Notes: generated by a model not told the origin, from the letters alone. Shown: positions 22,700 to 35,132, counted from the first letter of the stretch. The stretch: DNA of 64,000 bases from Periconia sp. R9002 (GCA_023627715.1 JAMAHW010000035.1:62001-126000), one strand, 5' to 3'. A program made the numbers and translations.

Positions 22700-24344
22700 A
22701 TGGACAATACGATAGAAGATAGCAGTAGCTCTGGTGGTGAATTTCCCGACGATCAGAGTATAGGTAGGAAGAGGAGAAAGCTATCACCATCTACATCTTC
22801 TTCGCTACCAACCACCACTTCGCGTATTAAGAAGAAAACGGAACCAAAAACCCCTACAGACGTGTCGCCGGCCGTCGATTCCACGGAAAAGACTTCTTTC
22901 GCATCTATTGGTGTTGCACCTTGGCTGGTCGGGGCACTAGGGGCCATGGAGATCAAGAAACCTACGGGAATTCAAAAAGCCAGCATTCCAGAGATTTTGA
23001 AAGGCCGCGACTGTATAGGAGGCTCGAGGACAGGTACGGGTAAAACTGTCGCTTTCTCTGTTCCCATCCTTCAAAAGTGGTCCGAGGATCCATGTGGAAT
23101 TTACGCAGTTGTAAGTGGGGTGAACATAGCAAGAGATCAGGTACAAAGCTAATAGTGACACAGATCATCACGTCAGTGGCCATCCATATTTCGACATCAA
23201 CTACTTGAGCTAACAAAATTACAGTCCTACAAGAGAGTTGGCCATACAGATCTACGAGCAAATTAAAGCTATTGGTTCGCGACAGTCCCTCAAAGTAATA
23301 CTCATTACTGGAGGAAGTGACCAACGGGAGCAAGCACTTCAACTCGGTTCTCGTCCACATGTCGTCATTGCAACTCCAGGTCGCTTAGCTGAACATGTTC
23401 GGACTTCTGGCGAAGATACTGTCTGCGGCCTCCGCAGGGTGCGCTTTGTCGTTTTTGATGAAGCTGATCGGCTACTCTCCCCAGAGGCCGGCATGCTCCC
23501 AGATTTGGAGACGTGTCTGTCGATTTTGCCAAAGCCCGAAAAACGACAAACGCTACTTTTTACAGCCACGGTGACACCGGAGGTGCTGGCTCTCAAAGAA
23601 CGACCCAGACCAGCTGGCAAGCCACCCATATTCGTTTGCGAGGTTGACACGCAAATGCTGGCCATTCCACAGAAGCTCCAGCAGATGTTCCTCCAAACGC
23701 CAGTTACGCACAAAGAATGTTACTTGCATGTGTTACTTGGCACTCCAGGTAAGTTTGTACTTACAGTTTTCTACAACACACAGGCAAGGAGCTGACGAAG
23801 CACAGAAAACCTTAACAAATCCGTCATCATTTTCTGTAATCGCACGCAGACAGCAACTTTACTTGAGCATATGCTTCGGCTACTTGAGTGGCGCGTGACG
23901 GCTCTTCACTCCGGTCTAAAGCAGTCCGAACGTGTCAGCAACTTGGCCCGATTCCGGGCCCAGGCTGCCAGAATTCTTGTTGCCACTGATGTTGCAGCTC
24001 GAGGTCTCGATATTCCCGAAGTCAAGCTTGTCATCAACTACGATATTCCACGCGATCCTGATGACTACATTCATCGTGTTGGTCGTACGGCTCGTGCTGG
24101 CCGCGTCGGTCATAGCGTTACCTTTGTAGGTCAACGCGATGTCAATCTGATCCATGCCATCGAGAAGCGAGTGGGATCAGAAATGACAGAATATGAGGAA
24201 GAAGGCGTCAGCATTGAGGGTAGGGTGGTGAGGGATGCTCTGAAACCTGTGACAGAGAAGAAGAGAGAGGCCATGCTACAGATCGAGGAAGGTAGAGATG
24301 TACAAGGCAGAAGGCAACCCGGCATGCAGAAACGACGGGCGTGA
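22700..24344 (+). CDS. DBP8: DEAD-box ATP-dependent RNA helicase DBP8
   Basis: Four exons (22700-23110, 23164-23171, 23225-23748, 23806-24344) give 493 residues. The second exon is only 8 nt (ATCATCAC) and supplies Ile-Ile-Thr of motif Ia. Only with it does the protein read VIITPTREL; a direct join of the flanking exons breaks the frame. Helicase motifs are present in order: Q motif [11 protein letters not shown], Walker [27 protein letters not shown], motif III as [18 protein letters not shown] and [10 protein letters not shown]. The acidic/basic N-terminus with RKRRKL suggests nuclear or nucleolar targeting. DBP8 assists 18S rRNA maturation in the SSU processome, the same complex as UTP15. 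Introns are 53, 53 and 57 nt. Confidence 0.93.
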
Positions 24345-25040
24345 AATAGTGGTTTTATAGCGCATCTAATTTAAAGACTATACCCACCCACATGTGAACA
24401 AACATCTCCGTTGCCTTCTGCGGTGTGTGTTCGATGTCAGAGTACTGAACCAAGTTGATCAAAGACCGGTCTCTCAGCTAACGTACTAAACTATGAATCA
24501 TAATATCTATATTTACAACCATATACTGCAACTCTTGACAGACTCTTACCATACGTAATTCAAAGTACCGTATTGTGTGCATTTAAGTACGACCTACAAA
24601 GAGTATATTAATGGCACTACTGGAATACCCTATTACAGTTTAAGTGATTGGTGGATAATCTATAAGAATCAGGTATCGACGAACTTTTCAAGGGACTGTG
24701 CGACTTCGTTTATCTATCATATACCCAATATGGACCAAAAGCAGTCATTATGCCTGCTTAATCGAGGATCAATCTCCCTCATGTAATGACAAGAAGTTAT
24801 GAATCGTAAAGAAATTCGTCAACAGCGCCGATCAGGCACTATGAAAAAAGCATCTGATTCGACGGTATGTTCATCAGCCAAATTTACGTTACTCCACCGT
24901 GACATTGTTTTATGGTAGCATGAAAAAAATGGAGCGTGAAGTAAAAGAGAATAACGCCGATGATGTAGAAATGTAGGCCGTGAATGACAATTCAGCAACA
25001 TAACCACAGGTATCGACAACTAGACTCAAAACCAACAAGC
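24345..25040. other. Convergent 3' spacer DBP8 / cysteine dioxygenase
   Basis: This is a 696-bp AT-rich region between convergent stop codons. Open frames of 60-70 residues are unsupported. No RNA gene or repeat was recognised. Confidence 0.55.
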
Positions 25041-25849
25041 TTAGTCAACACACTTTGCAGGCGTGCCATACTCCGAATACACAGTGCAGCGCTTGATATG
25101 CGACGATTCCCCCGTTTTTTCATTGAAAACGCGACATCCGTACACCGCGGCGTTAGGAGGAGTATACACTGCTTTTCGTCAGTATAAACAACTCTTTCTA
25201 GGTCAACAGAAACGTACGGTGCAGTGAAACGGCATAATTCTTGGTGTCGCGGTTCGATATGCGATGCAACCCAAGCTTGTCCGACATGTAGGTCACTTGA
25301 TCCTGGACATATGACTTCTCGGAGATGACTTGTAGAGGCCGAGTCTTGTTCTGATTGAGAGCGATGGTCGGCCATTCAAAGCGGGTCTCAGTAAGGCTGC
25401 CTTTGAGGATCTTCATGATGCAGTGGGCGTTTGCGTGACTTGGTTTGTACAGTTAGTTTGCCGATAAAAACTTCTTTTTTGAGGGGCTTCGGACGTACTC
25501 ATGAATCGGACTCCCCTTTCCTGGAGACCACACCAAAATCAACTGATTCGCAATAGTAAGTAGTTTGTCATACGTGCAACACGCACTGAATACATACGAG
25601 GTTGCTCTTTCCGTTACCTTTATCCACCAGATTCCGCGTGTAGGGCATGTGAGGAGACGGAAAGAAATATTGTTTCCATTCCTCCTCATTTGAGGTATAT
25701 TCCTCCATCACTCTCTGCAGTTCATTCTCGTCGACATCCGACGAGTCTATGCCAGAGCTCGGACCGAGAATGTTGCTGAGAGATGCAACGAGCTTTTGGA
25801 AAGGGTTTGGGGTAGTCGCGGGGACTCCGGAGAGAGATGGTTCAGCCAT
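25041..25849 (-). CDS. CDO1: Cysteine dioxygenase
   Basis: Four exons on the minus strand (25849-25598, 25542-25499, 25438-25218, 25168-25041; introns 55, 60 and 49 nt) give 214 residues. An in-frame ATG at 25858 would add three residues. The cupin signature is complete: [21 protein letters not shown], then PIHDHANAHC with iron-ligand candidates His98 and His100 and Cys105, and GLHRISN with His157. Tyr174 in SLHLYTPP matches the Tyr that cross-links to the active-site Cys in animal enzymes. The enzyme oxidises cysteine to cysteine sulfinate with O2 in the cytosol, controlling cysteine levels and leading to taurine or sulfite. Exon 2 is only 44 nt and carries the first ligand region. It is divergent from RBG1. 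Confidence 0.93.
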
Positions 25850-26529
25850 GTTGCGCATAAAAATAATGTTGGGAACACAATTTAACAGTAGGGAAAGGGT
25901 TATTTTGCTGCGTTGCGTCGGTAAAGAGGTCTGGTTGTTAATTTCTTTTTGAATGGGAATGTTGCACGTTAATAAGGTGTAGGTGAGTGATCTTATCGCA
26001 GTTGTCTGAGTGGACGCTTTGACATGTCTGTTGGAAGCGGTGAATCGTGGTTGCCGGCTAGGTCATGGAAACGTTGCACAATGTGGCCAAAGATGCTACT
26101 GCCACTGAGGGAGTTTTTTTCTGAGCCGTTTGGAACGAAGAGCCGATGACCCACCAGTTCTTGCGAAGTGTTTAAGTGAACCAGCAGACTCTTTTTCTCA
26201 TCGATGGCTCAAACCTACTTTTGTATATAAAGTATTCGGGCGGCTATCTACGGAAGTATATGGGCCATCTGCAAGACATCAGTCGATGCGATATTTTTAT
26301 GTAACAAGCTGTTCTTCCAAGTAACGGCACAGCAATCATGCTGCATGCATGCTCCGAGCAGACGGCGAAGTGACGGCTTGTAGCGGCATCGGAGAAACGT
26401 ATCACCGGTCCCTCTTCGCCCCTCGTCATACCGGCAGCCTCGACCTCAAAATATTCGGTGTGCTTGCAACCCACGCAGTTTCGCGCGCATACCCTTCATA
26501 AAGGATACAGATTCGATCAGACAGGCAAC
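25850..26529. promoter_or_regulatory. Divergent promoter region, CDO1 / RBG1
   Basis: A 680-bp spacer between head-to-head genes. No clear TATA box or coding region was recognised. Small open frames on both strands are unsupported. Confidence 0.5.
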
Positions 26530-27953
26530 ATGGCTACCACAGTGGATAAGGTGAGAGGCATTGAGAAAAATCCTTCGTACACAGGGCTAATATACGTCTA
26601 GATCAAGGAGATCGAGGCCGAGGTGGGTGAGATGAATCCCCATTCAATGCGTATCCTAACCCGCTCGATATAGATGGCCCGAACCCAAAAAAACAAAGCC
26701 ACGTCATTTCATCTTGGTAATTTGCCTGTGGATATGATTTTTCGACACATCGGGCTCACAAAGGGCAGGTCAACTGAAGGCAAAGCTTGCAAAACTAAAA
26801 AAGGAACTACTCACCCCGTCTTCCAGCGGCGGTGGTGGTGGCGGTGTCGGTTTCGATGTCGCTCGAACTGGTGTTGCCAGTGTGGGATTCATTGGGTTCC
26901 CATCCGTGGGCAAGAGTACACTGATGAGCAGGCTCACAGGCCAACATTCCGAGGCTGCGGCTTATGAGTTCACAACGGTACCTCTGCCCCCTTGAGTCTA
27001 TCCAGAGGGCGGATGCTAACCTCTACAGCTCACCACAGTGCCTGGACAAGTCATGTACAACGGAGCCAAAATCCAGATTCTCGATCTGCCGGGTATCATC
27101 CAGGGTGCCAAGGACGGAAAAGGTCGTGGTCGCCAGGTTATTGCTGTTGCGAAGACATGCCATCTGATATTCATAGTGCTGGACGTAAACAAGCCGTTGA
27201 CAGACAAGCGAATCATCGAAAACGAACTAGAGGGGTTCGGCATCCGAATCAACAAGAGTCCTCCAAATATTGTACTCAAAAAGAAGGATAAGGGTGGTAT
27301 CAACATCACGTCGACGGTTCCTCTGACGCACATTGACCACGATGAGATCAAGGCCGTTCTTGGAGAATACCGCATGGCCAACGCCGACATTGCGATTCGA
27401 TGCGATGCGACGGTGGACGACTTGATCGATGTCATCGAAGCCAAGAGCCGGAGCTACATTCCCGTCATCTACGCGTTGAACAAGATTGATGCCATTAGCA
27501 TCGAAGAACTAGATCTGCTGTACAGGATCCCGAATGCCTGCCCTATTAGCTCAGAGCATGGCTGGAACATTGACGAACTTCTGGAGCAAATGTGGGACAA
27601 GCTTAACCTGGTCCGGGTCTACACGAAGCCAAAAGGCAAGATGCCCGACTACTCCGCGCCTGTCGTCCTCCGGTCCACAGCATGTACTGTGGAAGACTTT
27701 GTAGGTCACCCACGAAACGGGGGATAGATAGGGTTTTGCTGATCGGTTATGCAGTGTAACTCAATTCACAAGACTATCGTAGAGCAATTTCGGCAGGCTA
27801 TCGTGTACGGCAAGTCTGTAAAGCATCAACCACAACGCGTGGGCCTTTCCCACGAGCTTGCAGACGAAGACATTAGTAAGTCAGATCTCCCCGCTCGGGA
27901 AAGCGTTCCCATCGTCTGACAGTTTCTGGCTAGTCACCATCATCAAGCGATAA
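26530..27953 (+). CDS. RBG1: DRG-family translation GTPase RBG1
   Basis: Seven exons (26530-26550, 26602-26622, 26674-26716, 26769-26977, 27029-27700, 27755-27875, 27934-27953) give 368 residues, against 369 for yeast Rbg1. The first two exons are each exactly 21 nt, encoding MATTVDK and IKEIEAE, and the last is 20 nt. GTPase motifs are GFPSVGKST (P-loop), DLPGIIQGA (switch II) and NKID. A C-terminal TGS domain begins near [10 protein letters not shown] and ends DEDIITIIKR. Family knowledge: Rbg1/DRG1 pairs with Tma46/DFRP1 on ribosomes and relieves stalled translation. Introns are 51-58 nt. Intron density is high at the 5' end. Confidence 0.94.
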
Positions 27954-30071
27954 AAGACGTCATGTAGATTCGAAAGCATGACGGAATGCAGTCCGTCATT
28001 CGCGGCAGAAGCAGAAGCGGCGAGGAGAGGTCTTAGTATGCTTCGCTTCCACGGGGCCCGCGTGCCCGCTTCAGACTCCTAAAGGATGTCGGGGGTGAGG
28101 CGAGGTAGGAGATACAACATGGCATATGGCAAGAAGCTGGATTGGCTGGGTCACAGTACAGAGAGCATGAACCGCATTGAGATTGAAAGCTTATGGAGCA
28201 ATAGACTGGGTCATTCTGCCAGATACCCGCACAACGACGGCGAAGAAGGGCTTCCCCGAGAGTTAGTCGAGCAGTCCGTCGCCTTCGAGAGGCATCGGCA
28301 TAACAGTGACAGCGGAGCCTCTTGGGCAACGCGTGGGAGCTGGCTATTGGAACGGTCTTGCATTGGCTTTTGGCATAGGATTAACTCGGAAATTCAAAAT
28401 TACGACGCATTTCTCTATTGACATGTCGGCATTCTCCATTGGCCATACTGACAGTAGCAGTAGGAGAGGAGCAGGGGTTCGCTTGGTGTCGGCGATTCAG
28501 AGGCCTCGGTGGGCGTCGGGGCGCTAAAATTTGAAAGGCTGCAGGATGGTGAGTGGCCAGCAGAACAAACCTAAAGCGAAAGCGTGTTGTGTCGAGGCCA
28601 CTGAGGAATAGCAGGCTCTCCGGAGAATGGAGGCCAGCGCTTGGATGAGGACCATTCGACGCGGCCGTCTCCTTTATGCAGCACTCAGTCTGAGTCTGAA
28701 GCAGTGCACTGCCAGTATGCATCGCAGGGCCCCCAAATGGATTGACGCTCGTTCGGGCAGCCGAAATGGCCGGCAAGAGGGGAAACTCGCGTACCTGAGC
28801 ATGGCCTTTTGGATCTTCCTCGCGCAGGCAGGCAGCGTTGCACGCCACGGCAACGGCCACTACATAGGCAAGGACAGTCGACTACGGGCAAGCAACAAAA
28901 CGGGAACAAGCAGTGTACTTTGGCCGGCACGGCAGGCAACAGCCGACGGCAGATTAGCCGGCGAGACTAGAAGGAGTTTGAAGGTGACATGACAGCTACA
29001 GAGGGCGAGGGCAGGATGGCCTGGTTTGGAGGGGATTGGAAGAGTGGAGATGTCTATGGTCTAACGGCAATGGAGTGAGGGAGAGAGCCTGAGAGGGCCG
29101 TGATGGTGACGCTGAGCGGGTGGGTGGCGCGGGCAGGAGGTCCAGCCAGGTGCAGATGCGCCTAGGGCGTAGGGTACGTAGGAGAGGGCAGCAAGTGGGA
29201 GGTGGGAGGTAGTAGGTAGGGGCCGTAGGGAAGGTTAGGGCGGCGTCGAAGAAAGAGCCGGGGCAGGTGTGAGGGCTCGCTAGGAGTATGGGCTTGGCTG
29301 TGGGTGCAGCGTGAGAGAGTGGCCCTCGGCTTGGAGGAGGCGACAGGGGGAGGGATCAGGCATCTTGGGCACGGGCACGGGCACGGGCATGGACAAGGGG
29401 GGGGCATGGACAGGGGTGGGGGGCATGGGATGCAGGACAGCCAGACAGGGCAAAGGCAGGCCAGGGAAGCTTGCGCTTGGGCTCGAAACAAACAGATGCG
29501 CGCCCCTCCACTCCCTCCATGCGCTCCCGCTGCCGCACAAGCCTAGGGCCTCCGTGCTCTGCTCGACCTCGTACATACATTACATACAGTACTTGGTACG
29601 CTGCTTCGCCAGTACGCGCCAGCTTGAGCACTGTACCGCCTCTGCTGCTCTGCTCTGCTACACTACCACCACTATCTATCTTCCTACCCACCAACCCTAC
29701 CTACATCCTCACACACACACACTCCTTGCCCTCGCACAGCTGCGCCGCAGTGCTGCCTGCCAAACCGCCTCGACTACCTATTTGACCTTCTACCCGTCGC
29801 AACGCCCGAGTCGACTTCTCTTCAAACTTCGCCCCCAGCCAGCGTCATCTTTGTCAGACCCTCACCTCTCTTATGCATGTATGCGCCCGTCCCTTCAGAA
29901 GTCACCGCTAGACCCTACCCACGAACTGGGAATTAGACCACCGCCTGCCCCACGGCCCCTGTGCAGATGCCCGTCCTGCGAACCTGTCACTACTACTTCT
30001 ACCCCAACTAACCTTACCACACGGACTCTCTTTCATTACCACCACCATCCACTTGTTTCACCGCCGCTGCC
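27954..30071. promoter_or_regulatory. 2.1-kb upstream region of the CENP-B-type HTH gene
   Basis: No gene is supported. The last 0.5 kb is C/T-rich on the plus strand with many CAC/CTAC runs, as in long 5' leaders of fungal regulators. A GGGCAC hexamer array lies at 29367-29390. A 254-codon open frame (29311-30075) has no ATG start and no homology that I recognise. Confidence 0.5.
29367..29390 (+). repeat. GGGCAC hexanucleotide array
   Basis: Three perfect GGGCAC copies plus one GGGCAT copy lie in tandem, 0.7 kb upstream of the CENP-B-type gene. Confidence 0.8.
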
Positions 30072-31886
30072 ATGAGCCAGCTGCACTTGGACCACGATCA
30101 GCAGCAGCAGCAGCAAAATCACCATCACCACCACCAGCACCACCATCATCAGGATGCTTTCGAGGACCACTCTGCTTGGGCTCAACCCCAACACTATGAC
30201 CACCACCAGCACCAGTCGCCAGCTCAAGACTTCAATGCCTTCAGCACCTATGCCCCGCTCCCCATGGAACCCATGTACTCTGCTGCCATGCATCCGCCTC
30301 ACAACCCGCCGAGGAATACACACACTCAATTGCAACCCTTGATCATGCCTCAATGGCCGAGCATGTTGACCAGCCAGTCTACCTACGTGCCGCCCATCTT
30401 TCCTTCCGCTCCAGTGCCCATCACCCCGGCTTCGGCTACTCCGGTATCAGCAACTTCAACTCACTCGGGACGAACATCGTCTACCCCGCGCAAGACGCTC
30501 ACGGACCAGGATCGCAGACGCATGTGCCAGTATCACGAAGACCATCCCACAGTCAAGCAGACGGAAATCGGAGGTAAGCACATACACCATGGTTAGAATC
30601 GCACATGTACAATCAACTAACGTATTTGCTAGCAATGTTTGGTGTGGAGCGAAGGTACGGTCTTTGGTTCACATATTCCCTCGGACATTTTACTAACTCT
30701 GATTCTCAGTACCGTGTCAAAAGTGCTGCGTCAAAAGGAGAAGTACCTCTTCCAGGACGACGGTAGCCGGTCGCCCATTAGGAAGGGCAAAGGCAAATTC
30801 CCAGACATTGAAAGAGCACTAGCCAACTGGGCCAGAAACCACCAAAAGAGTGGCTTGCCGCTCACGGACAGTCTGATCAAAGAGAAGGCCCGATTTTTCT
30901 CGACCACTGTGGGCAACAACGAGAGCCACCTCAAGACAACCAGTGCTAGCTGGCTGGAGAAATTCAAGCAAAAGAACAATCTCATGGGCGCAAAGTCTCG
31001 AAAGGGCTCCATAGCAGAGGAATCCGAACCCGCCTCGAACCCACCGTCTAACGTGCATACGCCAGGCGCCATCTCACCCACTTCCCCAGGCGGGGTCGCT
31101 TCACCGGCCGTTTCAGCTAAACAAAGCAAAGAAAACCTCAAGGTGGACAACTCGGACGTTCAAGAACTTACGGACCATCGCAAGCCTTTCCACTCGCAGA
31201 GCAACACGTCACTCTCCAGCGTCTTCACCGATACGGCGCCTTCATCCTTCTCCGCCGGCCCTACCAGCCCCACCTCGCTTTCTTCGCCGTTCTTCACACC
31301 CGATTCCGCCTGCGGGCCAAACCCTTTTATGAATAACCAGCAGGGCAGAGGTCAGCCAGGAAGCGGCAATTTCCAGAGACCACGAAGTCAGACATTTCCT
31401 TTGTTGACCGGGGTGGAGCAATACATGTCACCGCCCGCTTCTTCCGAAGCGCTTACGCCCAAGTACACAGGAACCACCACACTGGACTCTCCTTTGGATG
31501 ACATGCAACCGTCCATGGCGACGATTGAAGAGGCCATGCAGGTATCGCCCACTATGGTTACAAGTGCTATGCAACCACCGCCCGTCCCTGCATCGTCCAT
31601 GTTACCGTCGAGTTTGTCACTCAATACATCCATGCCAGACAGCATGTCGCCTATCCCTCCTTCGCACGAAGATGCCGCACGCGCGTTAGAACTGGTGTGG
31701 ACATTTTTCCAGCAACCACACGAGGATTTCAATGTCGAACCACAAGAGTACCTCACCATCGGCAAATTGATGGAAAAGATCAAGCTCAAGCGCAGTTCAG
31801 AGAGTCTACCGTCAGGAATGCGACGTGCATCCGAGCCCCAATTTGGCACCGTAGACAAAATCGAGACCCTGGATATGCTGCATTAG
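30072..31886 (+). CDS. CENP-B/Tc5-type HTH DNA-binding protein
   Basis: Three exons (30072-30573, 30633-30654, 30710-31886; introns 59 and 55 nt) give 566 residues. The N-terminus has Gln and His runs (QQQQQQNHHHHH), then Pro/Ser/Thr-rich sequence. A psq/CENP-B N-terminal HTH lies at about residues 150-190: KTLTDQDRRRMCQYHEDHP, then MFGVERSTVSKVLRQKEKYL. The 22-nt second exon encodes the turn of this HTH. A second HTH (CENP-B type) follows at about 205-270: FPDIERALANWARNHQ, then TSASWLEKFKQKNNL. The remainder is Ser/Pro-rich. There is no DDE transposase domain, so this looks like a transposase-derived DNA-binding domain recruited as a regulator. It sits between long gene-free flanks. Target DNA and role are unknown. 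Confidence 0.85.
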
Positions 31887-32602
31887 TGCGACTTTTGGGG
31901 CCAGGAAAACTATGGGTGGTATCTTGTCGATATTCAACACTTTTATTTCTTCATTCGGGAACTTCCACAACACAACGACGTACAACTACTCGGCCCGTCT
32001 ACGGCGCATCCCGTTGCCTATTGCTTCAACACACCGTTATCGGTGTTTACACCACGGAGTACATTGGAAATTGCATGATTTGGCTACGACCGGACCCAAG
32101 GAGGGTGAGTAATGAGTGTGCCAATTCTGGAGCTTGACCCTGGGCTTTTTTCCTATTTCATTGAGCGGTTCAGCATATTAGCATCACTAGCATGGGGCAC
32201 CATATTTTCTTATGTCGGAAAGGCTCGTTATTTCTTTCTGTTTCTTTCTTTTTTCACGTGTATTGAATACCTTTTACGCGACGGCCGTTTTTGTCTATAC
32301 CCCTCTTCTCGGCACGTCCAGCAACAACAGCACTATTTTATCCTCCTTTCTCAACGCCACTGGTTCGGCACACTCGCGACTGCACAAAAAGACTGTAACC
32401 GCTCGCGCGGGCTATTACACTGTTAACTACACCATACGTTACCTTTTTCTCAATTAATTCATCTTTCTACGGACATGCAGCCAAAACCAACCATTTCTCC
32501 CTCTTGCCATGAACTTTGCAAGGCCTATCGCTTTCTGGCCATGTCCTTTTGTGGACTTGCGTAACAAAGACCAGAGTGCGTGTCAGAGACACAAAACGGG
32601 AT

Positions 32603-32622
32603 CGAGGATTTCACAATCCTCG
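32603..32622. other. Perfect 8-bp hairpin in 3' flank of the CENP-B-type gene
   Basis: CGAGGATT and AATCCTCG form an 8-bp perfect stem with a 4-nt loop (TCAC), 0.7 kb after the stop codon. It could fold in a long 3' UTR or be chance. Confidence 0.35.
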
Positions 32623-35132
32623 TACTTAATGGTCTAGTATTATGGACGAGATAGGCAAGCCTGTGCTAGCCGGGCCTCGCTAGGACTTTCTCCCCGATGG
32701 AGACAGCACAGCCAAGTCCAATTTTCTTTTTCTCACCCTTTTTCTTCTCTCTATAGAATACGTTTCGATACTCTAGCCCGAAGGGGATTCCTGTTTTTCT
32801 GCAATATCGGCGCACAGGAAGATGGGAGTTGTACATGATGCAGCGTTACACTTGGGAATCTGTGAGGTTGGAATTTAGCTATTCCTTCACCCCTCCCCTC
32901 CGGGAGAGCGATGCTTGGCGGCGGTAGCAGCAGCAGCAGCAAAGCGAGGAAACCCGTCCGCATCAACACGCCAAAAGTACGCTAATTAGTCGATTTAATA
33001 CACACGCCATTCAGTTTTAGCTTACTGGTTATCCCCGAGCCCTGCATTGCTCTTTCCATCCATCCATCCATCCTGTCTTAGAAGGATTTCGTTATTGGTA
33101 TTTAAACTTTAATGCCCTACCTAGCAAAGAGAGTAATAGCGATCTGCAATGGTACAAAACGTTGCGGTCGAGCCTCTCACGTCTGGACAAAAAGGAAAGG
33201 TTTGTTGTTCGCGCTTCCTGCTTGAACGGGCTGGCTCTCTCGGACGATGCGATGCCTGGGGAAAACGTCCCGTTATCAGATAGGTACCAAGACAACTATC
33301 TCTCTCTCTCCGCTGCACTCCCGATACCGAATACCGATGCCCAGCATGACGTATATGCCGTTCGAGTAATGCATTTGTGCAACGCGCGTGTGTATACGCG
33401 TATGAATACTCGCACAAAGTGGCAACACGAGAAAGGATGCTGGCTGGCAATAAAACGGAGCGGGAAGCGGCAGCAGGCGGCACAGTCAGTCAATCAATCA
33501 AGTCAGTTCCGTTCAGTCGCACACCGGGGAATGGGAAGACGGGAGGATGAGGACGAAGTGACCCGACACACCACCACCGCCAGGATATTGGATCCTGTCG
33601 TTATTTCCGTTGTCCAACCTCTCTTTTTGCCCATCTCTCTCTCGCATCTTGTGCGTTATGTACATAGTTACTATTGTCTAATATGGTCTGATTTTTTGGG
33701 GGGGGTTGTTGCCTGTCTGCCATACCCCCTGAATCTTGTTTCTGATCAATCTACCACTTCTCACACACACATTGACCAGTAACCGATGCGGAGAATTTCC
33801 CGACCGCGAAACTGTGAAACCAAAGTTTCATGTTTCCAAGAGACTCTCGCTCTCGCCTCTCGCCTCTTTTCTTCCCCACCCTGGTCACTTTCCCCATCAT
33901 GAATGAGCTGAGCTGGGGCTGGGGCTGGGGGCTGGGGGCGCTGCTGAACTGAGACACCGAGCTTACTGTATGAGAGAGGGGTTGCGGGTCAACTGCATCA
34001 TCATCGTCGTCATTCATCTTATGTACGGACTGACTGTCTTGTCTCTCTCGCGCGCCTGGTGGTTCCGGGATGTGGGGGGACGAGGGACCACGACGGCGCA
34101 TCAAACACCCCCCCCCCTTCCACCTCCACAAAAATAAAATAAAATCGCCGACGACTTACGCAATGGAAATCGCGAAAGGTTAGTTAGCAAGCCTGCATTG
34201 GGGGGTACGTACTCTATGTATCAAAAATTTCTCAAAACGAACGAATCAAAAGTTTAGCGTGGCAGCTGTCAGGCGGAAGCTGTCAAACGTGTCAAGGACA
34301 ATGATGGTATCTTTTGGCGAGGGAAGTCTCACCATGGTACTGTATCGTAATGGATCGGTGGGGGGAATTGTGGGTTTGGATTTTTAGATTTTCCAGGGCT
34401 CCTCCTCCCTCCGATAATGGTCCACGTTTTTGTCGTTTCGTTGTTTTGGAAGGAGGAGGGTCCCGGTCTGGACCGCATTTTCGATGACGCGGTGGTTTTT
34501 TTTGTTTCTGGGTAGATCCATGTGTGTGTGTGTGTGGCCATATGAGTTTGAATGGAGGACTTCGTCCCTCGTCCCCCCTAGAAAGCAAGGTGGTAGGTAT
34601 ATCGATCGGTCAAGCAACGGAAGCTAGAAGGAAGAAGAAGAGAAAAAAAAGAAGGAAAAAAATTGCAAAGGTTAGTTTGGGAAAGGAGGGTTGGTTGGAA
34701 TCTGGTTGGGTTCGGGCATTCTTTGGTTTCGCCAAGGTTAAGCGTCAACCAATGTACATGTACCTTTTTGGGACCTTTGTTCGTTTTTTCCTTTTCCTCT
34801 TCTGCCTCATCATCGGGATTTTGCGCCGCATCCATAGAATGTGCACTGGAGCGCAGCTATTCCGATAATTCCACGATACTTGATTGAAAGACTGTACACT
34901 TGGCACTTGCTTTTCTTTTTCCTCCCTCTCCCACACACACCATCTCGGACCGGCCCGTCAACTAGTCAACTACCAGCACGTCTACCCACCCCTCCCTTGT
35001 CCTTGGAAGAAGAAAAGAAGGAATTCCGTCCGAAGAAAAAGGGACGTCCGCTGAACCACCGTTTACCCTCCCCGTTGCAACGTCGTTCGCTGGACAAAGT
35101 ATCCGAACGAACAAACGGGGGGAGCGGTGGGG

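Noticed and set aside
27541..27570. tRNA-like A-box (TTAGCTCAGAG)
   Set aside because: It lies inside the RBG1 coding sequence and there is no matching B-box or cloverleaf.
29311..30075. 254-codon open frame ahead of the CENP-B-type gene
   Set aside because: It starts without ATG, is built of Pro/Thr/Leu runs from C/T-rich leader sequence, and overlaps the real start codon in another frame.
33162..33782. 206-codon open frame in the gene desert
   Set aside because: It begins with a non-convincing start, overlaps long frames on the opposite strand, and shows no family or codon-use signal.
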